NCBI GenBank assembly: GCA_964502175.1
Contig: CAZCVE010000011.1
Coordinates: 124,001 to 188,000, forward strand
DNA length: 64,000 bases
Direction: 5' to 3'
DNA from: JAFLCL01 sp964502175
GTDB taxonomy: Bacteria; Myxococcota_A; Polyangia; Polyangiales; Sandaracinaceae
Position numbers and translations under genes: made by a program. The number at the start of each line of letters is the position of its first letter. Within the stretch, counting starts at the first letter, position 1. The notes beneath the pieces were generated by a model, which made no database searches, was not told where the DNA came from, and was given only the letters and a program-made list of their open reading frames with translations. This document shows, piece after piece, positions 8,817 to 17,670 of this stretch.

Positions 8817-10523
8817 TCACGAAGAGGTCGACAAGAGCTCGCGCGCGAGCGCGCTCCAGCCCGACTTCTCGATCTGCGCGGGCTTCTTGCCGAGCAGCTC
8901 GGCCACCTTCGCGATCGCGGCCTCGTCCCACGCGGCCACGGCGGCGAGCGAGCCGAAGCCAGCGTCGAGGAGGATCTTCGCGGTCTTGGGACCCACGCCC
9001 TTGATGCGTCCGAGCGCGTCGACGCCCTCGACTGGAGGAGGCGCGGCGTCGACCTCGATCGCGCGACGCGATCCCGTCTTCGGACCGTCGACGATCACGG
9101 GCAGCGGGCGCGAGGCGAGCTCGATCCGCACCGAGCCGACGCTCTCTTCGATCGCGGCGATGCGCAGATCCAGCCGCTCGATCGCGCGCCGCAGCTCCGC
9201 GAGGTGGTGATCGCCGCGCAGCGTGGAGAGCTCGTGCTCGATCGCGTCGATGCGCAGCTTGCGTGCGTCGAACGCGCGCGAGTGCGCGTCGACCTCACCG
9301 CGGATCGCCTGCACCGCGGTCTTCAGCATCTCGTTGCCGCTCACCGCCAGGTCGATGCGCTTCTCCGCGCCCTCGAGCGACAGCGGTCGATCGGCGCGCG
9401 CGCGCACCTCGTCGATCTCGTGCGCGTGCCTGACGCGCAGCGCGGCGAGGTCTTGCTCGAGCTGCGTGAGCCGCGGGCCCTGATCGGTCGATCGCTTTGC
9501 AGCGTCGGTGATCTGCTCGGCGAGGCGGCTCGCGATCGATCGTGCCGCGTTCGCGGTGACCTCGAGCTGCGCGACGCGCTCCCGCAGCGCGTCGGCGTCG
9601 GACAGCGGCGGCCCCGCGCCCGGAACCGAGCCCGACGACGACAGCGGACGCGGGATCAAGAAGCCCGGCGTCGAGGTCGGCGGGATCGACCCGCGGCTGC
9701 TCGGCGGCACGACCGAGCCCGGCGCCTGCGTCGCGGCGCGCGCTCGCGCGTCGGCGACCGCGAGCAGCTTGGCGTCCGCATCGATCTTCGCCTTCGCGTC
9801 CGCGTCGGCCTTCACCCTCGCCTCGGCCTCGGACTTCAGGCGCGCGACCTCGGCCCTCGCGTCTGACTCGGCCTTCATCCGCGCCGCAGCGTCGGTCTTC
9901 GCCTTCGCGTCCGCATCGGCCTTCGCCTTCGCGTCCGCATCAGCCTTCGCCTTCGCGTCCGCGTCGGCCCTTGCCTTCGCCTCTGTGTCGGCCTTCGCCT
10001 CTGCGTCGGCCTTCGCCTTCGCTTCTGCCAGACGTCGCTCGTCGGGGCGCAGGAGCGGCGGCGGCGCTGCGAAGCGCGGCGTTCGCGACGCGCGCTCGCC
10101 CACCGGCGTCGCCGTCGGCGATGGTCGCGGCGGGCTCGACTCGACCACCTCGAGCCTCGGCCGCGGCGGCTCGTCGCTCTCTGCGTGGAAGGGACGCCGA
10201 CTCGGCGCACGCACGCGCGCCTCGACCGCGAAGTGACCCGCAGGCACCGCCTCGATCCGCGGGCTCGCTTCGGCGACGCGCGCCTTCGAGACCTCTTTGA
10301 CGTCGCGCAGATCGATCGGGTGCGTGACCTCGTCGGGCGGCTGCGCGCTCCGCGTGGGCAGCGGCGGAGGCGCGCCCGGCCCGCTCGGCGTCGGGGTCGG
10401 CCCGCGCGGCGACAGCTGCCCAGTCGGCAGCGACGCGCGCGGCATCGCGGCAGGCGCGCCGGGCAAGGAGGCCCGCGGAAAGGCGCGCGGCAGCGACGGA
10501 CGATCGTTCTTCGGGTCGCTCAC
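8817..10523 (-). CDS. Low-complexity coiled-coil protein with C-terminal helix-hairpin-helix domain
   Basis: The 568-residue protein starts at a GTG and has three parts. The first ~190 residues are Pro/Ala/Arg-rich. Residues ~190-290 are an Ala/Lys/Asp repeat region built from units such as DADAKAKA, followed by predicted coiled coil. The last ~75 residues form a helix-hairpin-helix module (DALGRIKGVGPKTAKILLDAG) like that in DUF4332-type and polymerase-associated proteins, which usually binds DNA non-specifically. A structural or DNA-tethering role is possible but not shown. It precedes crtY on the minus strand. Confidence 0.6.
   Translation of the reverse strand: MSDPKNDRPSLPRAFPRASLPGAPAAMPRASLPTGQLSPRGPTPTPSGPGAPPPLPTRSAQPPDEVTHPIDLRDVKEVSKARVAEASPRIEAVPAGHFAVEARVRAPSRRPFHAESDEPPRPRLEVVESSPPRPSPTATPVGERASRTPRFAAPPPLLRPDERRLAEAKAKADAEAKADTEAKARADADAKAKADADAKAKADADAKAKTDAAARMKAESDARAEVARLKSEAEARVKADADAKAKIDADAKLLAVADARARAATQAPGSVVPPSSRGSIPPTSTPGFLIPRPLSSSGSVPGAGPPLSDADALRERVAQLEVTANAARSIASRLAEQITDAAKRSTDQGPRLTQLEQDLAALRVRHAHEIDEVRARADRPLSLEGAEKRIDLAVSGNEMLKTAVQAIRGEVDAHSRAFDARKLRIDAIEHELSTLRGDHHLAELRRAIERLDLRIAAIEESVGSVRIELASRPLPVIVDGPKTGSRRAIEVDAAPPPVEGVDALGRIKGVGPKTAKILLDAGFGSLAAVAAWDEAAIAKVAELLGKKPAQIEKSGWSALARELLSTSS
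9896..9973. repeat. Tandem 24-bp coding repeats (DADAKAKA units)
   Basis: Three nearly identical copies of a 24-bp unit (core CTTCGCCTTCGCGTCCGCAT on the plus strand) follow each other here and continue in decayed form to about 10020. They encode the acidic/basic octapeptide repeat of the HHH-domain protein. Such exact repeats are prone to copy-number change by slippage. Confidence 0.8.
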
Positions 10524-10627
10524 GGAGGCGCGAGAATACCAGAACGCGCGGCCCCGTCGGACGGAACGCCGCGTGGTACAAGCCCGTCGCTTCGCGCCGC
10601 ACGGCTCGTGCTCCGAAAGGCTCTTCG

Positions 10628-11032
10628 ATGCGCATCCAGCTCGCCCTCGCCTGTGTCCTCGCCCTCACCGTTCTCGGCCTCACCCTCGTGGCGTGTGGCT
10701 CCTCGCAGTCGAGCGAAGGCTCGGCGACCGAGCCGGAGGGCACGAGCGGAAGCACGACCGAGCCGATCGTCGTCGATCCCCCCGCGACCACGGAGACCGC
10801 GGGCACGATCGTGGCCGGCACCGACACGTGCACCACGGACGCGGACTGCGTGCCGGCCGCGTGCTGTCACGCGAGCGCGTGCGTCGCGCGAGGCAACGCG
10901 CCGGCGTGCGGCGACGCGATGTGCACGATGGAGTGCCGCGGCGGCACGATGGACTGCGGCGGAGGCTGCCTGTGTCAGGCAGGTCGCTGCGCGGCGCGTC
11001 TCGTCACGGTCGAGGCGCCCACGGTCCAGTGA
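10628..11032 (+). CDS. Cysteine-rich lipoprotein
   Basis: The 134-residue protein has a lipoprotein signal (LTLVAC, Cys about residue 23), a Ser/Thr/Glu-rich spacer and a C-terminal domain with about 12 cysteines (pattern CTTDADCVPAACC and CGGGCLCQAGRC). This is the common style of small disulfide-bonded secreted lipoproteins in myxobacteria; no function is known. A GAAAGG motif about 9 bp before the ATG supports the start. It is flanked by a divergent HHH gene and a convergent sulfatase gene, so it is monocistronic. Confidence 0.7.
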   Translation: MRIQLALACVLALTVLGLTLVACGSSQSSEGSATEPEGTSGSTTEPIVVDPPATTETAGTIVAGTDTCTTDADCVPAACCHASACVARGNAPACGDAMCTMECRGGTMDCGGGCLCQAGRCAARLVTVEAPTVQ

Positions 11033-11050
11033 CCCAGTGACGCGGTGATC

Positions 11051-13645
11051 CTAGCGACGACGCGCGCGGAGCGCGGCGAAGATCGCGACGATCGAGACCA
11101 GCGCGAGGCCCAGACCGAGCCCGCGCGCGAGGCCAGGCAGCACCGGGACCGCGGCGGACACGGACGCAGCCCGCGACGCCACGATGCGCGCGCCCACATG
11201 CACGCGCAGCGGTGCGCCTTCGACCAACGTCCCAGTGCGCCCGCGCGTGGCGTTCACGGTGACGTTCGCCTCGAGCCGCCCGTCGCGTGAGGTGTCGAGC
11301 ACGAGCCGCAGGCTCCCCGTGTCACCACCGAAGAGCACGTGATCCTCGGCGCCCTCGAGGCGCGCGCGCGTGTGCTGATCGAGCGCGACCTCCACGCGCA
11401 TCCAGTGCGCGTCCTCGAGCACGCTCGTGAGCTCGAGCGCCACGGACGTCTCCGTTCCCCTCGCGATCTCACCCAGGCGCACACGCACGTGCCGCGTCGC
11501 GCCGAGGCGTCCGAGCTGCGTGAGGTCCTCGTCGCTCGCGTGGCCTTCGGCGATCGAGAGCCGGTAGAGATCGCCGCGCAGGCCCTGCGCGAAGCGGCCC
11601 TCCGCGTCGTGGTGCGAGCCGATCACGATCGGAGCCTCGGCCTCGATGCCGCGGCCGAGGAGGAACGGGATCGTCTCGCGCCGCTCGTCGAGGACGAGCT
11701 CGATCGTTCCTTCGTCGCGATCCACGTGGACGCGCAGATCGTGGATCGCGTCGTCCTCGATGCGCAGCGTGCTGCCGATCGTGATCGGTCTCGCGGGATC
11801 GAGGCGTGGATCGCCGAAGAACACGGCGATCTCACGACCATTGCAGGCGTGCGGGGCCTCGGGCGCACAGCCGAGATCCCCGCCTTGCACCAAGAGGCCG
11901 AAGCTCGCGTACGCGTCGTGGACGCCCGTGGGCTTCGCGAAGACGAGCCACTGACGCGACTCACGATCGGGTCCCTCAGCGAGCGCGCCCACGCGCACCC
12001 GAGCGCGCAGCGAGAAGCTCCGCCCGAGCACGGCGAGCGCCGGGTGCGAGGGCACGACGACCCGATCGTCTCCATCGAAGCGGAGGTGACCGCTGCCGCC
12101 GCGCACCACCTCGGGGCCGACGAGCGTCGCGATCACGGGCGGTTCCTCGATGCGCTGCGGCCAGCTCAAGCCGTCGTCCTCGACGTCGTCCGGATGCAGC
12201 AACAGCAGCGGCGTCGACCCCTCGTCGCGAAGCGCATGCGGGCTCTCGACGTCGTTGGCGGTCACCCGCAAGACGGGGGCGCGAACGCGAGCCCGAGGCT
12301 CGTGCTCTCGCGCCGCGATCGCCGCGAGCTCGCTCGTGATCACGGGCTCGCGCGCCGACACGTCGGTGGACTCGCCCGGATCCGTCTCGAGGTCGTAGAG
12401 CTCGCCGCGATCTCCGCGCCGCACCCACTTCCAGCGACCGCGTCGCACGGCCTGCCGCGTGGGGGCCTCGGCGCCGCCGTGTCGCTCGTTGCACTCGAAG
12501 TAGAGGTGCTCGTGCAGCGCGTGCGCGCTCTCGTCGCTCGGACCTTCGAGCAGTGACACCACCGAACGACCATCGAGCCCGCGAGGCGTCGGCGCGCCCG
12601 CGAGCCGCGTGAAGGTCGGCATCAGATCCGTGAGCATCACGGGCTCGTCCTCCACGCGCGGCGCGACGCCGGGGCCAGCGATCAAGAGCGGCACGCGAAC
12701 GCCGCCTTCGTAGAGATCGCGCTTCTGCCCGCGCAGCCCTCCACGCGACGCGAACGTCTCGAGGTCGTGCCCGTCGATCCCGTTCGGGCCGTTGTCGCTC
12801 GTGAACACGACGTACGTGCGCTCCGCGATCCCGCGCGCCTCGAGCGCGCGCACGATCTCTCCGACTTGCGCGTCGAGCCGCTCGACCATCGCGGCATACG
12901 TCGCGTCTGCGTCGCTCGCGTCCACGCCGCTGCCGGGCGGCGGCACGAGCTCGCGGTGGGGGAGCGTGGTGGAGACGAAGAGAAAGAACGGCTCCGGCGT
13001 GTCGCGCACCACGTCGATCGCGTGCCGCGCGTAGAGGTCGGGCACGTACTCGGTCCCTGGGCCCTCGCCGTCGCCGAGCGAGCGCACCGAGGGCTCGACC
13101 CCATCGCCAGCCGCCCACACCCACCGCGGGTACTGGATCTGCGCGATCTCTTGATCGAGCACCGCCAGCACGTCCGTGAACCCCACGCGCCACGGTGCGC
13201 TCTGCACGTTCCACGGCGTGCCGTCGTCGAGCTCGCCGCCGAGCGCCCACTTGCCCACGACGGCGCTGCGGTAGCCGGCGTGCGCGAGCATCTCGGCGAT
13301 CGTCGGGTCGCGACTGTCGAGCGGGATGTTCGGCTCGTCGTTCTCGAACACCGAGCAGTGTCCGACGTGGAGGCCCGTGAGGATCGCGCAGCGCGAGGGC
13401 GCGCACACGGGCGCCGCGGAGTACGCCGCGTCGAAGCGCACGGCACGCGCCGCGAGCGCGTCGAGCGCGGGCGTTCGGATCCGCGCCTGCCCATAGCTAC
13501 CGAGCTCGGCGCGACCGAGATCGTCGGCGAGGATCAGCACCACGTTCGGCCGCTCTTGCGCGCGCGCGGACGACGCTCCGAGCCAGCCCACGACGAGCGC
13601 GAGCAGCGCGAGGCCGCGCCTCGCGTACGGCGACGTCGATCTCAC
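11051..13645 (-). CDS. Secreted sulfatase with C-terminal membrane anchor
   Basis: This 864-residue arylsulfatase-family protein has a signal peptide (1-30, ending SARAQ). The N-terminal alkaline-phosphatase-like domain carries metal-binding DD at 41-42 and the formylglycine motif CAPSRCAILTG, with Cys81 as the residue to be modified. Further sulfatase segments VGKWALGG and SDNGPNG are intact. After about residue 480 comes a LamG-like beta-rich region, and the protein ends in a membrane helix plus Arg cluster (AALRARRR). It should hydrolyse sulfate esters at the cell surface. The GTG start overlaps the stop of the upstream WYL regulator (GTGA), implying coupled expression. Confidence 0.87.
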   Translation of the reverse strand: MRSTSPYARRGLALLALVVGWLGASSARAQERPNVVLILADDLGRAELGSYGQARIRTPALDALAARAVRFDAAYSAAPVCAPSRCAILTGLHVGHCSVFENDEPNIPLDSRDPTIAEMLAHAGYRSAVVGKWALGGELDDGTPWNVQSAPWRVGFTDVLAVLDQEIAQIQYPRWVWAAGDGVEPSVRSLGDGEGPGTEYVPDLYARHAIDVVRDTPEPFFLFVSTTLPHRELVPPPGSGVDASDADATYAAMVERLDAQVGEIVRALEARGIAERTYVVFTSDNGPNGIDGHDLETFASRGGLRGQKRDLYEGGVRVPLLIAGPGVAPRVEDEPVMLTDLMPTFTRLAGAPTPRGLDGRSVVSLLEGPSDESAHALHEHLYFECNERHGGAEAPTRQAVRRGRWKWVRRGDRGELYDLETDPGESTDVSAREPVITSELAAIAAREHEPRARVRAPVLRVTANDVESPHALRDEGSTPLLLLHPDDVEDDGLSWPQRIEEPPVIATLVGPEVVRGGSGHLRFDGDDRVVVPSHPALAVLGRSFSLRARVRVGALAEGPDRESRQWLVFAKPTGVHDAYASFGLLVQGGDLGCAPEAPHACNGREIAVFFGDPRLDPARPITIGSTLRIEDDAIHDLRVHVDRDEGTIELVLDERRETIPFLLGRGIEAEAPIVIGSHHDAEGRFAQGLRGDLYRLSIAEGHASDEDLTQLGRLGATRHVRVRLGEIARGTETSVALELTSVLEDAHWMRVEVALDQHTRARLEGAEDHVLFGGDTGSLRLVLDTSRDGRLEANVTVNATRGRTGTLVEGAPLRVHVGARIVASRAASVSAAVPVLPGLARGLGLGLALVSIVAIFAALRARRR

Positions 13646-14382
13646 GAGTGGGCCGCGCGTCCCACGGGCGAGCGAGGCGCTTCGAACGATCGCGCGAGGT
13701 CGAGCGCCTGAGGCGCGGCGACGACGGTCCCGAGCGCGACCTCGACGTGAGAGAAGCGGTCGAGCGGCACCGCGCGCACGGGCTCGCCGGGGTCCCAGCG
13801 ACCCACCACGTGCACGCCGCTAGGGTGGAGCGCGATCACGTAGGGCAAGAAGCTCACGAGGCGCGCCTCGTCCCTCTCGCCCACCACGCGCACGCGGAGC
13901 TCGTGTCGATCGCGGATCGCCTGCTCGATGCGGTCGACGCGCTCGCCCGTGCTGGCCGTGCCGAGAGACACCGGAGCCGCGACGACCGTGGTGGTCTGCT
14001 CACGCTCTTCGCGCGCGGTGAGCGCGAGCTTGTTCAGCGTCGCCCGCACCTCGTCACCGAGCGCCCCATCACCGAGCTGCTGCGCGAGCCCGCCGAGGCT
14101 CGCGAGCAACACCCGCTCACGCACGCCGAGGCGAACCTCGCCCGCGCCGTCGGAGACCACCGCGCTGCGTCCGTCGACGATCACGCTCCGCACGCCCTCG
14201 ACCGAGTCGGTCAGCATCGCGACGTCGCGCCGCGCCTGCCGCTCCGAGAGCGCGAACTGAGATGCGATGCGCGCGAGCGGCACCGGCGCGCCTTCGCTCC
14301 GCACGATCTCGAGGATCGCGAGCACGCGCGCGGCTTGCGTGTAGGCGCCCTTGCGGCGCCCAGGTGTGTTCTTCGTCGTCAC
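13642..14382 (-). CDS. HTH and WYL-domain transcriptional regulator
   Basis: The 246-residue protein has an N-terminal winged HTH (about residues 15-65, with LARIASQFALSERQARRDV) followed by a WYL-type domain (about 150-230) that senses a ligand, often a nucleotide or RNA. The WYL triad is not strictly conserved: the region reads VSFLPYVIALHP. The start is a GTG. The stop overlaps the sulfatase start by 4 bp, so the regulator and sulfatase form an operon and the regulator may control it. The target operator is not apparent. Confidence 0.72.
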   Translation of the reverse strand: MTTKNTPGRRKGAYTQAARVLAILEIVRSEGAPVPLARIASQFALSERQARRDVAMLTDSVEGVRSVIVDGRSAVVSDGAGEVRLGVRERVLLASLGGLAQQLGDGALGDEVRATLNKLALTAREEREQTTTVVAAPVSLGTASTGERVDRIEQAIRDRHELRVRVVGERDEARLVSFLPYVIALHPSGVHVVGRWDPGEPVRAVPLDRFSHVEVALGTVVAAPQALDLARSFEAPRSPVGRAAHS

Positions 14383-14448
14383 GGATCGCGCTCTGCCAAC
14401 GTGAAGGGACTGCGAGACGCGGGACCCTCGAGAGCCCGCGGCGCGCGT

Positions 14449-15276
14449 TCACTCCTCGGGAGGAGGCGGCGGCGTGAAGGGGGCGGGCATCGGCGGGACC
14501 CACTCGTCCTGTCCCGTCGCCGCGACGCGATCGTGCACGTCGCGCACGCGGGCGCTCGCCTCGATGGCGATCGGAGGCGGCTCGGAGCCCACCGACCGCA
14601 GGCCGAGGCGCAGGCCGACGAGGCCGGGGATCGTCGCGGGGATGCACGCGGTGGAGCGCGCCTCGATGCCCGCTTGGTTCGCGAAGTAGACGATGTGGTT
14701 CGCGATGACCTCGCACTCGGGCGAGCTCGTGGCAGACGCGAGATCGACGGCGATCTCGTCGACCTCTTCTTCACGCACGGTGATCGATCGGCTCTCGCCC
14801 GGCTCGAGCACGTAGGTGCGCTCCCACTGCGAGAAGTCGGGGATCACTTCGTCTTCGTCGACCGTGAAGCCGGGCACGTACTCGAACGACGGGTTGATGC
14901 CGTTGAGCGTCACGCCCACGAAGCGTGCGCTCTCGGTGTCGAGGTTCGTGACGGTGAAGGTCACCTCGATCTCGTAGTCGCCGCGGCGCACCCAGGGTGC
15001 TCCGGCGAGCGCGCCTTCTTCGGCGGCCGTGGGCACACGGATCGGCACCTCGATCGGCGTCTCGATGAGGTAGAGGCTCTCCTCGTCGCCCATGAAGAAC
15101 GGCGCGGTGTCGGGCGCGAACGCCATCGCGAACACCGACGCGCCTTCGGGCGTGAGGTAGCGACGCTCCATGTGGTTACAGCCACCCATGCCCACGAGCG
15201 CGGTCATGCTCGTCGCGACGATGGTGCCGGTACGAAGGACATCGGTCGTTGCGCGCATCGGTAAAAGGTAGCTCAT
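14449..15276 (-). CDS. Hypothetical lipoprotein
   Basis: The 275-residue protein (or 269 from the internal ATG at 15258) begins with a short hydrophobic segment ending GMGGC, a plausible lipobox. The body has beta-rich sequence, including VTFTVTNLDTESARFVG, which looks like an Ig-like or DUF-type extracellular fold. The C-terminus is a Pro/Glu tail. I do not recognise the family. Its 5' end faces the HAD-family gene on the other strand, with about 76 bp between the likely starts. Confidence 0.6.
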   Translation of the reverse strand: MSYLLPMRATTDVLRTGTIVATSMTALVGMGGCNHMERRYLTPEGASVFAMAFAPDTAPFFMGDEESLYLIETPIEVPIRVPTAAEEGALAGAPWVRRGDYEIEVTFTVTNLDTESARFVGVTLNGINPSFEYVPGFTVDEDEVIPDFSQWERTYVLEPGESRSITVREEEVDEIAVDLASATSSPECEVIANHIVYFANQAGIEARSTACIPATIPGLVGLRLGLRSVGSEPPPIAIEASARVRDVHDRVAATGQDEWVPPMPAPFTPPPPPEE

Positions 15277-15352
15277 GCCGTCCGGCGTCTGCTATCCCCC
15301 CGTTCCCTTCCAGCCCGTCGGGCCGGAACCGAGCAGCGAAGAAGCGACCCGC

Positions 15353-16228
15353 ATGAGCAGCACCGAGTGCATCGTTCTCGACTTCGACGGCACGTTCACG
15401 CGGGTGGACGACGAGGCCGTGCCCTTCGTGGCGGGCTTCCGCGACGGCCTGCGCGAGCGCGTCGGTGAGATCGCCGACACGCGCTGGTCCGCGCTCGCGT
15501 CGCGCGTCGAGGCCGATCCCGATCACTACGGCTGGGAGTACGACGGCGTCATCGTCGCGCCGTCGCACGCCGACCCGTACATCATGACGACGACCGTCGC
15601 GCAGCTGCTGCTCACGGAGCTCGGGATGGGCATCGGAGCGCGCACCGACCTGCTCCAGGCGCTCTACAAGGAGAACTACCCGAAGTCGCGCAACGTCTTC
15701 CGCAACGACGCGCGCCGCGTCGTCGAGGCCGTGCTCGCGAGCGGTGTCCCCGTGTTCGTCGTGACGAACTCACAGACCGAGCACGTGGAGGCGAAGCTTC
15801 GCGAGCTGGCGCCTCAGGGCCTCGAGCGGCTGAGCGTGCGCGGTGACGCGCGAAAGTTCGTGATCGCCGAGCCCGCACGCTCCATGGCTGGCGGGGGGAA
15901 CCACGCGTGGCGCGAGCTCTGGGCCGAGGTGCCCGAGAAGGCCGAGATCAGCGGCCTCTCGCGACCGATGCACCTGCGCCGCGGCCACTACTTCGATGCG
16001 CTCACGAAGATCTGGGACGAGACGCGCACGCGCCCCGAGAACACGCTCGTGTGTGGCGACATCTTCGAGCTCGACCTCGCGCTCCCCGCCCAGCTCGGCG
16101 CCCGCGTCCACCTCGTCGCGCGACCGCAGACCCCCGAGCACGAGCGCCGCGCCGCGCGCACCACGCCGGGCGGCAGCGTGAGCCAAGAGCTCGTCGGGCT
16201 CCTCGAGCGCCTAGCGCTCCCGGGCTGA
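15353..16228 (+). CDS. HAD-superfamily hydrolase
   Basis: The 291-residue protein has the HAD phosphatase motifs in order: motif I VLDFDGTFT (nucleophile Asp), motif II VVTNS, and a motif IV-like CGDIFELDLAL. The ATG at 15353 puts motif I near residue 10, as is normal; the longer reading from 15275 adds a Pro-rich leader that overlaps the divergent lipoprotein gene. The substrate is unknown. A large cap of about 150 residues between motifs I and II is consistent with a small-molecule phosphatase. It is upstream of tdh by 67 bp on the same strand. Confidence 0.75.
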   Translation: MSSTECIVLDFDGTFTRVDDEAVPFVAGFRDGLRERVGEIADTRWSALASRVEADPDHYGWEYDGVIVAPSHADPYIMTTTVAQLLLTELGMGIGARTDLLQALYKENYPKSRNVFRNDARRVVEAVLASGVPVFVVTNSQTEHVEAKLRELAPQGLERLSVRGDARKFVIAEPARSMAGGGNHAWRELWAEVPEKAEISGLSRPMHLRRGHYFDALTKIWDETRTRPENTLVCGDIFELDLALPAQLGARVHLVARPQTPEHERRAARTTPGGSVSQELVGLLERLALPG

Positions 16229-16295
16229 GCGCCATTCGGTGTCGAGCCGCGGGTGACGCTTGCCAAGCGGCGGCGCGCGGCCGATACCTCTGCGC

Positions 16296-17333
16296 ATGTC
16301 ACCGAAGATGCGAGTCCTCGCGAAGCTCGAGCGCAAGCAGGGCATCTGGATGTCCGAGGCCGCGGTGCCGAGCGTCGGCCCGAACGACGTGAAGATCCGG
16401 ATCAAGAAGACCGCGATCTGCGGCACCGACATCCACATCTACAACTGGGACGAGTGGGCCCAGAAGACCGTGCCGGTGCCGATGCACGTGGGGCACGAGT
16501 ACTCCGGTGAGATCGTCGAGGTCGGCAGCCACGTGAGCGGCTTCGCGATCGGTGATCGTGTCAGCGGCGAAGGCCACATCACGTGCGGCCACTGTCGCAA
16601 CTGCCGCGCGGGCAAGCGACACCTCTGCCGCAACACCACGGGCGTCGGCGTGAACGTGCCGGGCGCGTTCGCCGAGTACCTGGTCCTTCCCGCGATCAAC
16701 GCGTTCAAGCTGCCGGACTCGATCCCCGACGACGTCGCCGCGTTCATGGATCCGCTCGGCAACGCCGCGCACACCGCGCTCTCGTTCGACCTCGTCGGCG
16801 AAGACGTGCTCATCACCGGCGCGGGCCCGATCGGCATCATGGCCGTAGCGATCTGTCGCCACGTCGGCGCGCGCCACGTGGTCATCACGGACGTGAACCC
16901 CTACCGCCTCGAGCTCGCGAAGAAGATGGGCGCGACGCGCGCGGTGAACGTGAAGGAACAGAGCGTGCGCGACGTGATGAAGGAGCTCGGCATGACCGAG
17001 GGCTTCGACGTCGGCCTCGAGATGAGCGGCAACGGCCCCGCGTTCCAGAGCCTGCTCGAGGCGATGAACCACGGCGGCCGCGTCGCCATCCTCGGCATCC
17101 CGCCCGAGAGCGTCGCGATCGACTGGAACCAGGTGATCTTCAAGGGCCTGATCCTCAAGGGCATCTACGGCCGAGAGATGTTCGAGACTTGGTACAAGAT
17201 GACCGCGATGCTGCAGAGCGGCCTCGACGTGACGCCCGTGCTCACCCACCGCTTCAAGGTCGATCAGTACGCCGAGGCGTTCGAGACGATGCGCTCGGGC
17301 CACAGCGGCAAGGTCGTCCTCGACTGGACGTGA
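16296..17333 (+). CDS. tdh: L-threonine 3-dehydrogenase
   Basis: The 345-residue zinc alcohol-dehydrogenase-type enzyme oxidises threonine to 2-amino-3-ketobutyrate with NAD. Catalytic-zinc ligands are Cys42 (ICGTD) and the His-Glu pair in VGHEYSGE; structural zinc ligands are CGHCRNCRAGKRHLC. The Rossmann motif is GAGPIGIMA, and DWNQVIFKGL is typical of Tdh. The start at 16296 gives the family length. Its last 17 bases are repeated exactly at 17889-17905, on the far side of the hicB/hicA cassette. No kbl gene is adjacent, though tdh-kbl is a common pairing. Confidence 0.94.
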   Translation: MSPKMRVLAKLERKQGIWMSEAAVPSVGPNDVKIRIKKTAICGTDIHIYNWDEWAQKTVPVPMHVGHEYSGEIVEVGSHVSGFAIGDRVSGEGHITCGHCRNCRAGKRHLCRNTTGVGVNVPGAFAEYLVLPAINAFKLPDSIPDDVAAFMDPLGNAAHTALSFDLVGEDVLITGAGPIGIMAVAICRHVGARHVVITDVNPYRLELAKKMGATRAVNVKEQSVRDVMKELGMTEGFDVGLEMSGNGPAFQSLLEAMNHGGRVAILGIPPESVAIDWNQVIFKGLILKGIYGREMFETWYKMTAMLQSGLDVTPVLTHRFKVDQYAEAFETMRSGHSGKVVLDWT

Positions 17334-17336
17334 GCG
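17320..17336. repeat. 17-bp direct repeat, left copy (tdh 3' end)
   Basis: TCGACTGGACGTGAGCG covers the last codons and stop of tdh. The identical sequence recurs at 17889-17905. The two copies bracket a 552-bp segment that contains only the hicB/hicA pair. Confidence 0.8.
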
Positions 17337-17354
17337 AGCGAGTTGCCGCTGGGA

Positions 17355-17558
17355 TCAGGCGGCCAGACCGAGCTGATCCCGCAGGCTCTGCGGAACGTCC
17401 TCGCCGTGCTCGATGCGATCCGCGAGAACTCGGAGAGCGAGAACGAGCACGAGATTGCGCGCTTCGCGCTCCGACGATCCGTAGGCCATGACTCCGGGAA
17501 GGTCCGTGACTTCCGCGAGCCAACGTCCGTCTGTCTCCCGCTCGAGCTCGACGTGCAT
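17355..17558 (-). CDS. HicB-family antitoxin (short form)
   Basis: The 67-residue protein matches the partial-RNase-H fold of HicB antitoxins (MHVELERETDGRWLAEV, then DLPGVMAYGSSEREA). It stops at about the end of that domain, so the C-terminal HTH or RHH that many HicB proteins use for DNA binding is absent. The ATG at 17558 is chosen because sequence upstream of it is not family-like. HicB normally neutralises the HicA mRNA interferase. Here the two genes are divergent rather than in the usual hicA-hicB tandem, with a perfect 15-bp palindrome just upstream of this start. Confidence 0.75.
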   Translation of the reverse strand: MHVELERETDGRWLAEVTDLPGVMAYGSSEREARNLVLVLALRVLADRIEHGEDVPQSLRDQLGLAA

Positions 17559-17569
17559 GCGTCGAACGG

Positions 17570-17584
17570 TAGCAGACTCTGCTA
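17570..17584. promoter_or_regulatory. Perfect 15-bp palindrome between divergent hicB and hicA
   Basis: TAGCAGA-C-TCTGCTA is a perfect 7-1-7 inverted repeat. It is 11 bp upstream of the hicB start and 86 bp upstream of hicA. It is a good candidate operator for autoregulation of the pair. Confidence 0.5.
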
Positions 17585-17670
17585 GCGTCGCGACGCCTCG
17601 TGACGGAGTGCGCGGCTGGGGTCGACTCTGATGAAGGACGAGAAGGGAACATGGAGCGCGTCGGCAACGA

